Under the pieces are notes generated by a model. That model saw nothing but the letters and a program-made list of their open reading frames with translations. It searched no databases and had not been told where the DNA came from. 11,744 nt of DNA from CBCXVS01 sp965178525 (lineage in GTDB: Bacteria; Tectomicrobia; Entotheonellia; Entotheonellales; Entotheonellaceae), in NCBI GenBank assembly GCA_965178525.1, contig CBCXVS010000244.1:1-11744 (forward strand), in the 5' to 3' direction. Below, in pieces: positions 1-7,045 of the stretch; within the stretch, counting starts at the first letter, position 1, and each line of letters opens with the position of its first letter. The translations under genes were made by a program, and so were the position numbers.

Positions 1-299
1 AGGGGAGTCGGTCTCAGGCAATCGGCGTAACTGCTTCATCAAGAAAGGAGTTGGCTTGACTTAAGGCCATTCGGGATAGACCATATTTTTAGATATAATC
101 GGGCATTGGATGCGACTGCTTATCTACGAGATCAAACCCAGGCCGCGACGTTCTCGGCTTACACTTGCCGGCGTCCCCTTGCCTATCATCAACGCGGCCA
201 TCATCGCTCCACCTGTTTCTTAGCCGACAATATCCATACGGCAATCCATGGAAGGTATGGTATAGGTCATAATACGTTCAAGCAGGCGAAGGAATGATA
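1..299. other. Left flank without a recognised gene
   Basis: No coding region could be supported here. A 63-codon open frame at 106-297 on the plus strand has no recognisable motif and an odd composition rich in His, Arg and Thr, so I treat it as chance. A short minus-strand open frame around 127-215 is also unassigned. A TATAAT lies at 94-99 but has no matching -35 hexamer at 16-18 bp. The last part (288-293, GAAGGA) is the ribosome binding site of the next gene. Confidence 0.5.
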
Positions 300-569
300 A
301 TGCGATTCTTCATAATATGTACGATTGTATTTTTCTCGATATTATCTGCATGGGGAGCAAGTTTTGACTGCGAAAAAGCAAAGTCACACTCTGAAAAATT
401 GATTTGCTCTCATATAAAGCTATCTAAATTAGATGAACATTTAGCACGTGCTTATAGAGAAGCAAGAAAATTTCCTAACAAAACACATCTAAAGAAAGAA
501 CAAATTCAATGTTTAAAAGACAATCGTGATTCCTGTCAAGATACAGCTTGCATGATTCAAGCGTATTAG
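300..569 (+). CDS. LprI/DUF1311-like secreted protein, N-terminal half, ended by in-frame amber
   Basis: The start is taken at ATG 300, because GAAGGA at 288-293 sits 6 bases upstream; the ATG at 294 would have no spacing. The first 20 residues or so (MRFFIICTIVFFSILSAWGA) form a typical signal peptide. The mature part 'SFDCEKAKSHSEKLIC' followed by 'LSKLDEHLARAYREA' and 'QIQCLKDNRDSC' is the Cys-rich helical pattern of the LprI N-terminal domain (DUF1311), a family named after a mycobacterial lysozyme inhibitor. The protein would be exported to the periplasm. The frame stops at TAG 567-569 and then stays open in the same frame to 911, so this is probably the front half of one 203-codon gene. 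The family's usual 'AY-Q-xRIAQL' pattern suggests CAG to TAG. The segment is AT-rich compared with the rest of the window. Family assignment is by eye. Confidence 0.7.
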   Translation: MRFFIICTIVFFSILSAWGASFDCEKAKSHSEKLICSHIKLSKLDEHLARAYREARKFPNKTHLKKEQIQCLKDNRDSCQDTACMIQAY

Positions 570-602
570 TCAATAATTGCTCAGCTTAAGGGTCGATCTG
601 CT

Positions 603-911
603 ATGCATGCTGGAGATTATATTCTTAAAGATGAGAGTCACTATTGCAGTGGCAGTATGACGGTAACTCGAATTCAAAACATCTTATCAGTCTCCATTAA
701 CACGGTGTGTGGCCGTAGCTATCATACTTGCAGTTTTGAAGGCTATGGAACGCTGAGCAAGGGCTCCGTTATTTTTGCCGATCACACCGACCCTGCCGAA
801 AAGATCACCGTGACATTTTCCGGAAAAGTCGCTGAAATTCGTGAGGGATCGCAGTACTGGTGTGGCATGAACGCATCGATGGCTGGAATGTATATACGAG
901 AATCGTCATAA
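603..911 (+). CDS. C-terminal half of the interrupted LprI-like protein
   Basis: This is in the same frame as 300-569. After the TAG the frame continues 'SIIAQLKGRSA' and then reaches this ATG, so the ATG is probably an internal methionine rather than a true start. No good ribosome binding site precedes it. The 102 residues look like a small secreted beta domain with several cysteines ('HYCSGSMTV', 'NTVCGRSYHTC', 'QYWCGMNASMAGMY'), which would suit disulfides in the periplasm. No signal peptide is present in this half alone, so if made separately it could not be exported. I do not recognise a named family for the C-terminal domain. It is either the rear of a pseudogene or, if the TAG is a sequencing error, the rear of an intact gene. 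Confidence 0.5.
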   Translation: MHAGDYILKDESHYCSGSMTVTRIQNILSVSINTVCGRSYHTCSFEGYGTLSKGSVIFADHTDPAEKITVTFSGKVAEIREGSQYWCGMNASMAGMYIRESS

Positions 912-1117
912 ATCGAAACGGCCGGCAGTGGCTGAGGCATTCATCCGTCCAATCCCATGCGGAGAAGGACGTCTGGGTAGCAATCACAGTAAGCAACACG
1001 TAGACTTGACATACTTGATTGATAGACGCCAGGTATAGGTTATTCGGCTGACATTGGGGGCTCCTCAGTTCTAAGGGATATGGACAAGGGAGTGATGTAG
1101 CAGTAGGAAAGTTCCAG
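912..1117. other. Convergent intergenic gap
   Basis: The gap lies between the plus-strand LprI-like gene and the 3' end of the minus-strand phosphoesterase cassette. It has no supported gene; the minus-strand open frame 805-1167 is a shadow with no recognisable content. A small GC-rich palindrome (GGCCGGC, about 920-926) follows the LprI stop but lacks a T-tract, so I do not call a terminator. Confidence 0.45.
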
Positions 1118-1456
1118 CTATAGCAGATGAAGCGGGAATTCAAAGTCTTCATCCGCCTGAAAGCCATGGGTTTCGTGGATACCTCTCCGCCACTTTACGG
1201 TTGCCGTCCCACCCTGAAGCGTGATGAGGTTATAATGGTTCGCACCGTATTCTTTGGCAATCATTTTGTGAATGATACCGGCACTGCCAGCTCCGCGAAT
1301 TGCCAGCATCCAAGATGAATCTGCTTTCGCCTTCTCATTCCGTCCCCTGAAAAAGCGCTGTTCGCGTGCGGTAAAGGGCATGTGTTGATGGCCATGCAGG
1401 ACGATGGAGAACCGCTGTTGAATCAATTGCTGAATAACCTCTTCAGCGTTCATCAT
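1118..1456 (-). CDS. C-terminal fragment of calcineurin-like metallophosphoesterase
   Basis: The 112 residues contain 'IVLHGHQHMPF' near the N-terminus, the GHxH motif that closes the metal site of calcineurin-like phosphoesterases. The other four motifs (DLH, GD, GNHD, H) are in the adjacent upstream frame ending at 1453, so this is the missing end of that protein in a different frame. The frame is open upstream of its first ATG and reads 'QTQYEEFKEGYFGV' before 'MMNAEE', plausible protein sequence with common codons, so the ATG at 1456 need not be a start. The ATG overlaps the upstream TGA in an ATGA arrangement, so translational coupling giving a two-chain enzyme is possible. Alone this piece cannot be an enzyme. 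A single-base deletion in one original gene is the simplest explanation. Confidence 0.65.
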   Translation of the reverse strand: MMNAEEVIQQLIQQRFSIVLHGHQHMPFTAREQRFFRGRNEKAKADSSWMLAIRGAGSAGIIHKMIAKEYGANHYNLITLQGGTATVKWRRGIHETHGFQADEDFEFPLHLL

Positions 1457-3330
1457 AACGCCGAAATAGCCCTCTTTAAATTCTTCATATTGGGTTTGGA
1501 TAACCTGACGAGGTGGTGGTGAACTACTGCAATGCGCAGCGTCCGGTCGTCATCGGTAGAGCGGTCCGCCGCCCGTCTGAGCTTGTTAATCTCATCACGA
1601 GCGGTGCTAAACTGCTGGGAGTCAACGAACCCCAATTGGTGTTTAGGTTCAAGCCGTGCAGAATTAAACCCAACGATAGCCGTATCCAGTTCCTCATCAT
1701 AATGCCAGTGCATCAGAGAATTATGCGGTGGCCGACCATAAATATCGGAGTAGAACGCTCTATAATAATGTTCTTCAATCACCGCTTCTGTTCCCTTGCG
1801 AGCGATGTCGTGATTGCCTGGAACCATAATAATTCGGGAGCAAGCATAAAGAGATGGGGGTGGCGAACCGAGCCGTTGTGGATCCCAGCGGTTTTTCTCG
1901 TGATCGGACAACGATGCAAAATAGGCTGGATGTTCTTCAGCAAACGCCTTGGCAAGCTCAGCCCGTAGCTGTAACAAAAATTTCTCTGCTTCAATATATC
2001 CGCCTTTCTCGCTCTGATACGTGATGTCTCCGGAAATCACAATAAAATCCGGGAGTATTCTGAGTTCATTTTTCAGATCTTCAGCGAGATCCATTTCCAG
2101 CGCTCTAGGGATGGGGTTGTATTTGTATCGGTGAACGTTATCGCTTTCGGATTTTCCACGTCCGCTTGGATCGTCAAAGTGGAGATCGGACAGATGCAAG
2201 ATCGTGATACGTCGTTCTTCTTCCGGTGTGCTAGCCGGCTCGTCGTCCGTTAAGCTCTGAATAATCTGATCAGAAACCGTTGATTCCAGGTGAGCAAGGT
2301 CCGCCTTGGGATCTGCGAGCCAGTTGGAAAAACAGGTATTGGCGAGCTGATGTTGATCCCCGACTAAGCGGAGGTAACCGGATTGCATCAATGTCGAGAT
2401 AAATCTCTCTTTGCCTTCCTCGGTCTGCAGATGATCGTCAAGGGCTGTAAAGATGCGATCTTTCGACGTCCCAGCCTTGCCGACCGCGTGAATCACCTTG
2501 CGTTCGCTTTGTGATACGAACTGATAATCCTGCTGAAAGCCGGAACGGACATCTGTATCTTGTGACGCAAAGGCATAAGCTTCTTCCCAGGTCGCACCCT
2601 CATAAAGTTTTAAACACAGCTTCTGGGCCAAGAAGGGATGCCCGCCGGTATGCTGGTAAATCCGTTCTGTATATGGCGTAAGATCAGGTCCCCCGTGATG
2701 TTGCGAAGCGGCAACAAGTTGAGCGATATCCGGTTCGGACAACGGCGTGAGGTGACGGCGTTCGTAGCCTGTCAACATGGGTTCGTCACTCGCATCAGAA
2801 TGGAGCAAGGCACTCAACGGGCGTGCGCCCACCATAATGACGCGCATCGGACTGGACCGCAGATAATTGCCTAAACGCGCGAGCATGCTTGAGTCGGTCT
2901 GGTGGAAATCGCGTAGAGAGGCGCATTCATCACAGAGCACCCACAGTGGGCGGTCATATTGGTTCGCCAGATTAGCTAGACGTTGCAACGCCTCTAACGG
3001 CGTCGCCACACCGTCGAGAGCTGACAAGTTGAATCCAATGTCATGCCATCCGGTGGGCTCAGGGCGCAGGAATGAATCTCTCAACGTCCCAAAGGCAGTA
3101 GCGGCATCACGACACCCGGAAAAAGTCCAAATGATATACAGATGCGTCGGATCGAGGCGTCTGGCAAGCTCTTCTAAAAGTGACGTTTTGCCATAGCGTC
3201 TCAGGCCAAAAATGACATAATTCCGGTACGGATTGTCCGGTCGTAAGATGTCGTTGATGAGGTTTTTACGAGCCTCACCGTAAAAATTATCGGCCGTGAC
3301 CGGCACACCTGCAATATAGGGATTGAGCAT
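1453..3330 (-). CDS. STAND/AAA-type ATPase fused to metallophosphoesterase (frameshifted before GHxH)
   Basis: Start options are GTG 3363 (overlaps the upstream gene) and ATG 3330, 7 bases after its TAA with AAGGA 12 bases upstream. I prefer ATG 3330 because 'MLNPYIAGVPV' is how the ATPase family usually begins. Counting from the GTG: Walker A 'GLRRYGKTS' at 53-61, Walker B 'LWVLCDE' at about 140-146, 'HPFLAQKLC' at 242-250, and a winged-helix-like stretch about 285-350 ending 'FSNWL'. The phosphoesterase domain follows with 'LSDLHF' (391-396), 'ISGDIT' (443-448), 'VPGNHD' (514-519) and 'VVHHH' (613-617). Calcineurin-like enzymes use these residues to bind two metal ions and hydrolyse phosphodiesters or phosphomonoesters. 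The frame ends 19 residues after HHH, before the GHxH motif, which is in another frame just downstream (1118-1456). The protein looks cytoplasmic. An effector role for the phosphoesterase is inference. Confidence 0.8.
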   Translation of the reverse strand: MLNPYIAGVPVTADNFYGEARKNLINDILRPDNPYRNYVIFGLRRYGKTSLLEELARRLDPTHLYIIWTFSGCRDAATAFGTLRDSFLRPEPTGWHDIGFNLSALDGVATPLEALQRLANLANQYDRPLWVLCDECASLRDFHQTDSSMLARLGNYLRSSPMRVIMVGARPLSALLHSDASDEPMLTGYERRHLTPLSEPDIAQLVAASQHHGGPDLTPYTERIYQHTGGHPFLAQKLCLKLYEGATWEEAYAFASQDTDVRSGFQQDYQFVSQSERKVIHAVGKAGTSKDRIFTALDDHLQTEEGKERFISTLMQSGYLRLVGDQHQLANTCFSNWLADPKADLAHLESTVSDQIIQSLTDDEPASTPEEERRITILHLSDLHFDDPSGRGKSESDNVHRYKYNPIPRALEMDLAEDLKNELRILPDFIVISGDITYQSEKGGYIEAEKFLLQLRAELAKAFAEEHPAYFASLSDHEKNRWDPQRLGSPPPSLYACSRIIMVPGNHDIARKGTEAVIEEHYYRAFYSDIYGRPPHNSLMHWHYDEELDTAIVGFNSARLEPKHQLGFVDSQQFSTARDEINKLRRAADRSTDDDRTLRIAVVHHHLVRLSKPNMKNLKRAISAL

Positions 3331-3337
3331 AGAGCGG

Positions 3338-4714
3338 TTAGTTCCTTGAGTGGGCGGCGTCACCGCGGGTTTCCATAGCGGCCAAGCGGGCTTTCAATCT
3401 GGCGTTTTCTTCTTCTAATTCGCGCAAACGTTGTTGTTCCGGGGAGAGATTGACCGCTTCAGGCGACAAATACTCCTTCATGGTTTCAACCGTCTCGATG
3501 GCAATGTCGACATCCTCCGGCAACACCTGCCGACGCTTTTGCTGTGACATTTGATTGACCGCATCCAAGCACAATTTTTGGATGAGAAACGGCCGCAACT
3601 CACTCGCGTCGAGAATTTTCTGCATGGCTTCAGGCGTATATCGATAAAAGCCCCGCACGGGCTCTTCAATCAATTGCCGCGCTATTGCCTCGTCCAGAGG
3701 TCCGATCCGGATGCGTTGGCTCAGGTAGTTAAACGGCGGACTTGCCGGTGTTGGCCAATCCTCTCGTAATGCATAACCGGCCATAATGGCGGAAAAATAG
3801 GCGTGGAAAGGACCGGTAAACACGTTGCGGAGCTGAAGATTGGTGTCCTGACTGTAATCATTCAGCGTGTCAATCTCGTCGAGTAACAGCATAATTTTGG
3901 GCGGGCGGGAAGAAAGCGTGCGCAAATGCCGAATCAGGCATTGCATGTCTGACAGAAATGCGCTGATGTCGTATTCGGTGGCTTCCGGGGCATAGGTCCA
4001 ATGCTGCTCCGATGGAAGCGGACATGCGTTGAGTATATGCTGGGCGAGGGTCGCAAAAAATTTTGATTCCGGCGTGCCTTGGAGGCTAATGAAAACCGGA
4101 TAAAACGTACAGGTTGAATGGTCACGTTGCACCAACTCTCGATGCAGTTTGAGCAGAATCGAAGTTTTACCGATTCGACGTTCACCGTAGATTAAGATGC
4201 TATTGTTGTGGACGGTGTTCAAAATCGCATCCAGGATGTGTTGTCGGCCAAAGAACAGTTTATCCTCATGGATTGGCCCGCCAGCTTTATAGGGATTATA
4301 GCCTTCACGGATCGCCGTGTTAATGGTGTCCATCGCCTGGCGGACTTCATCCGTCAGAGCTCCTGGCCACTGTTCCAAGGCTTGCGCAGCGGCCTCGCTA
4401 ACCGCATCGCTTTCATCCGGTAAGGTGGTTAGCAAAGCGTCAATGATACCTTCTTGCTGCTCGACAAAATATGCAGGCAGGTGGTGAAAACAGCGTACCG
4501 CAGCCAGTCGTAAATCTGCATCTTCGTGCGTCAGGGTATCGAGCAATAGCGGGAGCCATTGCCTTGACTGCTCAAGTAGAGGTGCTAAGACGGTATGATC
4601 ACTCTCGGTCGTCTCACCGCCCGGCTTGCTCATGATTTCTAGGGCTTGTTGGTAATACGCAATGGCTTCCGACACGTTGCCTAAGCCGGCATAAGCGTCC
4701 CCCAGGTGGCCCAA
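3338..4714 (-). CDS. TPR/HEAT-like region plus second AAA/STAND ATPase, C-terminal part of the amber-split gene
   Basis: This is in the same frame as 4724-7045, separated only by TAG 4724-4726 and three sense codons. The nominal start is TTG 4714; AGGG lies 7 bases before it, so reinitiation is conceivable. From that start: a TPR unit 'LGDAYAGLGNVSEAIAYYQ' at about 4-22, HEAT-like helices at 50-118, 'YNPYKAGGPIHEDKLFFGR' at 139-157, Walker A 'GERRIGKTS' at 177-185, Walker B 'IMLLLDEID' at 274-282, 'RPFLIQKLC' at 374-382, and a C-terminal heptad-rich coiled coil 'LRELEEENARLKARLAAM' at 430-447. The ATPase resembles the one opening the next gene (1453-3330), so the two may be paralogous or partner domains. 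A 7-base gap (3331-3337) separates its stop from ATG 3330 of that gene, indicating one operon. Cytoplasmic; function unknown beyond a nucleotide-driven switch. Confidence 0.72.
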   Translation of the reverse strand: MGHLGDAYAGLGNVSEAIAYYQQALEIMSKPGGETTESDHTVLAPLLEQSRQWLPLLLDTLTHEDADLRLAAVRCFHHLPAYFVEQQEGIIDALLTTLPDESDAVSEAAAQALEQWPGALTDEVRQAMDTINTAIREGYNPYKAGGPIHEDKLFFGRQHILDAILNTVHNNSILIYGERRIGKTSILLKLHRELVQRDHSTCTFYPVFISLQGTPESKFFATLAQHILNACPLPSEQHWTYAPEATEYDISAFLSDMQCLIRHLRTLSSRPPKIMLLLDEIDTLNDYSQDTNLQLRNVFTGPFHAYFSAIMAGYALREDWPTPASPPFNYLSQRIRIGPLDEAIARQLIEEPVRGFYRYTPEAMQKILDASELRPFLIQKLCLDAVNQMSQQKRRQVLPEDVDIAIETVETMKEYLSPEAVNLSPEQQRLRELEEENARLKARLAAMETRGDAAHSRN

Positions 4715-4723
4715 TGCTGTGCC

Positions 4724-7045
4724 CTAGCCACGACGGTCGCCGATTTCTCGACTGATTGCTAAAGCTTGCTCGTGGTAGGGTACTGCACGGTCGGCCTCAC
4801 GAGCCTGGGTATAAGCAAAGCCCAAAGTGTCTAGGGTTCTTGCCCACTCGCGACGATAGACTCCGGGCTGTGATTCGACCCGTTCCCGTAAGATGTGCTC
4901 TGCTTTGTGTGCTTGTTTGAGAGCCTCCTCATGCTGCCCGAGGTGGCTCAGGTGCTTTCCAAGATTCTTGAGTGACTCTGCCCACCTGTGCCGATAGACC
5001 TCGGGCTGGGCGTCCGCCAATTCGCGAAAAATGTGTTCGGCATGGTGGGCCTGTTGCAGGGCCTCCTCATAGAGCCCAAGGTCGCTCAGGTGATTGCCGA
5101 GATGGTCGAGAGATCTGGCCCAATCGGGACGATAGATTTCGGGCTGCGCGTCCGCCAATTCACGATAGATTTGCTCTGCATGATGCGCCTGTTGCAGGGC
5201 CTCCTCATAGCGTCCAAGGTCGCTCAGGTGATTGCCGAGATGGTCGAGAGATTCGGCCCAATCGGAACGATAAACGTTCGCCAATGGGCGCAGAATGCGC
5301 TCAGCTTGTTGGGATGCCTCCAGTGCTTCACTGAAATGACACATTTGCTCGTATGCAGTCGCAAGACGTCGGTAGGCCCGAGCGAGTCTACGGGCATTTG
5401 GGTTAGCATCGCGACCGGATTTTGAGAGCTTCCGGGCAAATTCTACCGCTTTTTGCCGAGCGGTAAGCACGTCGTTGAAGCGGCCAAGTGATTCATAGCG
5501 AGCCGCAAGCATGTCGTAAGCATCTATGGCGTTAAGCCTGACTTTATGGTTCTTCCTACCTTTGACATCAATCAAACTCACGTGCAGCTCGGCGACATCG
5601 ACCGCGAGTTCGACCAGATTGCTCGTCGTTTCCGGTAGGTTAACTCGCAACGCATTGACGAGCCTTTGCTGACCTGACTTACGGCTCTTCTGAAGCTCAG
5701 TGCGCAACATCTCTTCCATCGGTGGTCCGGTTTCCATGGCAACGGCCATGGCTTCCCTCACCGTTTGATGTAAATGCTTTTCTAAGGCAATGGACAACCA
5801 CTTTTTTTCATCCGGATCCTGACGCGCTAGACGTGTCAATAGGGTGTAGGCGTGTCGGATACGCGCCGAAGCATGCTTCGGGTCCCTGAACGCGACATCA
5901 AGCAGCCCGGCATCCTTGGCGAGCGAGTCGGCAACCAAGCGTTCACCGAGTAGGTCGGGTTCTAAGCCGTTTGCACTCCCGTCGGATCTGGTAAACGGAC
6001 GCAGTAAATCAAACATCTGGTTCTTAATCATTAGCGTCGCATCTCGCAGGCGTGGGGCAAGATCGATCATGTCTCTCGTTTCGGCGGCCGACTGCGTGCC
6101 GCCAATCAGGGTGAGAAGGGCAACAATTTGTTCAAATCCATCGAGATCATGCGCATCAACGCCATCACGCTCAAAGGCTCGGCGCCAGTACGCTCGCTCA
6201 TGACGCAGAGCTGAAACCAGCAGCTCCTTGTGGTCGGTGATGGTCGTGCCGCGCAGGGCAGCCAGGGCGGCGAGATGAATGAACAGGATTTGATGGAAGC
6301 ACTCAGCGCTCAAATCAGGCGTTAGGATGGCAGGGGATTCATGTCCTATTTTGGCAGCAAACGCGGTGAGTGCGTCGTGGAAAAGCTGTTGCCGCTTCTC
6401 CAGGGCGATATCCGTATTCCACAAATAATACGGCCCCATCTGTGTACTTGGACCTTGCAAGACGGCAGCCGCTTCAACATCGTTCTGAGCTCCCTCGGAC
6501 AAATGATTCCACCAGTCGCCACCGTTCCGTGCCAATAGCACCCACCGCAATGGACTTCGCTGATCGCTTTTTAACGCCAGCCGCACCAATTCAACAGCGT
6601 CTTGAGCACGGGTTTCGGCGTAGTCGATCACGATGAGAGAACCCTGTGGGTGTTGCAAAAGCGCCCGAAGTTCTTGTGCGACATCGTCAACGGGTTGTAA
6701 AAAACCGGCCTGCCAACCATGGTCTGCTTGCAATCTCCGGCAGACTTCGATGAGCAAACGGGTTTTGCCACTGCCTCCCGGGCCGGCCAATAGGCACAAT
6801 TTAATAGGTTGCTCGCCCGCAAACACCCACTCAATGCGCCGATCTACGAGATCATCTTGTTCATGGTGAAAGGGAACAACCCCACTCGCTGGCAACAGCA
6901 TAAAGCGGTCCGGCATATCTTCTCGAAGCGCATGAGGCAAATCGATCTGCGGGATCTTAATGAGATCGGAGTCTGCCTGGCCGGATGCGATGTTCATGTT
7001 TCCGGACGGGTATGGCAACATGGCCAGAAGTGAGAGAGGTGGCAC
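4724..7045 (-). CDS. P-loop ATPase with TPR array, N-terminal part of the amber-split gene
   Basis: The longest frame begins at GTG 7045; ATG at 7021 and 6997 are alternatives, and none has a strong ribosome binding site. Walker A 'AGPGGSGKTR' lies at about 87-96 and Walker B 'SLIVIDYAETR' at 136-146. 'WVLLARNGGDWW' follows at about 168-179. The DYAETR and WW motifs recur in a bacterial family of STAND-like ATPases joined to TPRs. An alpha-helical middle section of about 300 residues follows, then TPRs from about 510, including three closely similar 46-residue units at 596-733 ('WAESLDHLGNHLSDLG' type). The frame stops at TAG 4724-4726 inside a TPR: 'GDRRG' then stop then 'GTALGHLGDAYAGLG', where family repeats have 'GDRRGEGTALG', so GAG to TAG is likely. 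The full gene would have 1235 codons (7045-3338). Expected role: TPRs sense a ligand and the ATPase oligomerises. No recognisable N-terminal effector domain. Confidence 0.75.
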   Translation of the reverse strand: MPPLSLLAMLPYPSGNMNIASGQADSDLIKIPQIDLPHALREDMPDRFMLLPASGVVPFHHEQDDLVDRRIEWVFAGEQPIKLCLLAGPGGSGKTRLLIEVCRRLQADHGWQAGFLQPVDDVAQELRALLQHPQGSLIVIDYAETRAQDAVELVRLALKSDQRSPLRWVLLARNGGDWWNHLSEGAQNDVEAAAVLQGPSTQMGPYYLWNTDIALEKRQQLFHDALTAFAAKIGHESPAILTPDLSAECFHQILFIHLAALAALRGTTITDHKELLVSALRHERAYWRRAFERDGVDAHDLDGFEQIVALLTLIGGTQSAAETRDMIDLAPRLRDATLMIKNQMFDLLRPFTRSDGSANGLEPDLLGERLVADSLAKDAGLLDVAFRDPKHASARIRHAYTLLTRLARQDPDEKKWLSIALEKHLHQTVREAMAVAMETGPPMEEMLRTELQKSRKSGQQRLVNALRVNLPETTSNLVELAVDVAELHVSLIDVKGRKNHKVRLNAIDAYDMLAARYESLGRFNDVLTARQKAVEFARKLSKSGRDANPNARRLARAYRRLATAYEQMCHFSEALEASQQAERILRPLANVYRSDWAESLDHLGNHLSDLGRYEEALQQAHHAEQIYRELADAQPEIYRPDWARSLDHLGNHLSDLGLYEEALQQAHHAEHIFRELADAQPEVYRHRWAESLKNLGKHLSHLGQHEEALKQAHKAEHILRERVESQPGVYRREWARTLDTLGFAYTQAREADRAVPYHEQALAISREIGDRRG
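4847..5260 (-). repeat. Three tandem 138-bp TPR-coding repeats
   Basis: Three units of 46 codons lie at 5123-5260, 4985-5122 and 4847-4984. Units 1 and 2 are closest: the 39 bases at 5076-5114 recur exactly at 5214-5252, an offset of 138 bp, and the proteins share 'SLDHLGNHLSDLG' and 'YEEALQQAHHAE'. Unit 3 is more diverged ('SLKNLGKHLSHLG'). The near identity at DNA level indicates recent unit duplication, giving a surface that can change length by recombination. Confidence 0.85.

Noticed and set aside
94..99. TATAAT as a promoter for the LprI-like gene
   Set aside because: No -35-like hexamer at 16-18 bp upstream, and it lies 200 bases before the gene; TTGACT at 55-60 is too far away.
106..297. 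63-codon plus-strand open frame
   Set aside because: No motif, no ribosome binding site, unusual composition; probably chance.
300..4726. TAG recoded as an amino acid genome-wide
   Set aside because: TAG ends the cytochrome gene at 11036-11038 and the phosphoesterase fragment at 1118-1120, at natural protein ends; the two internal TAGs would also need different amino acids (Gln and Glu).
4972..5425. Long plus-strand frames opposite the TPR array
   Set aside because: They are repetitive only because they are antisense to the 138-bp TPR repeats; the minus-strand protein is clearly the real one.
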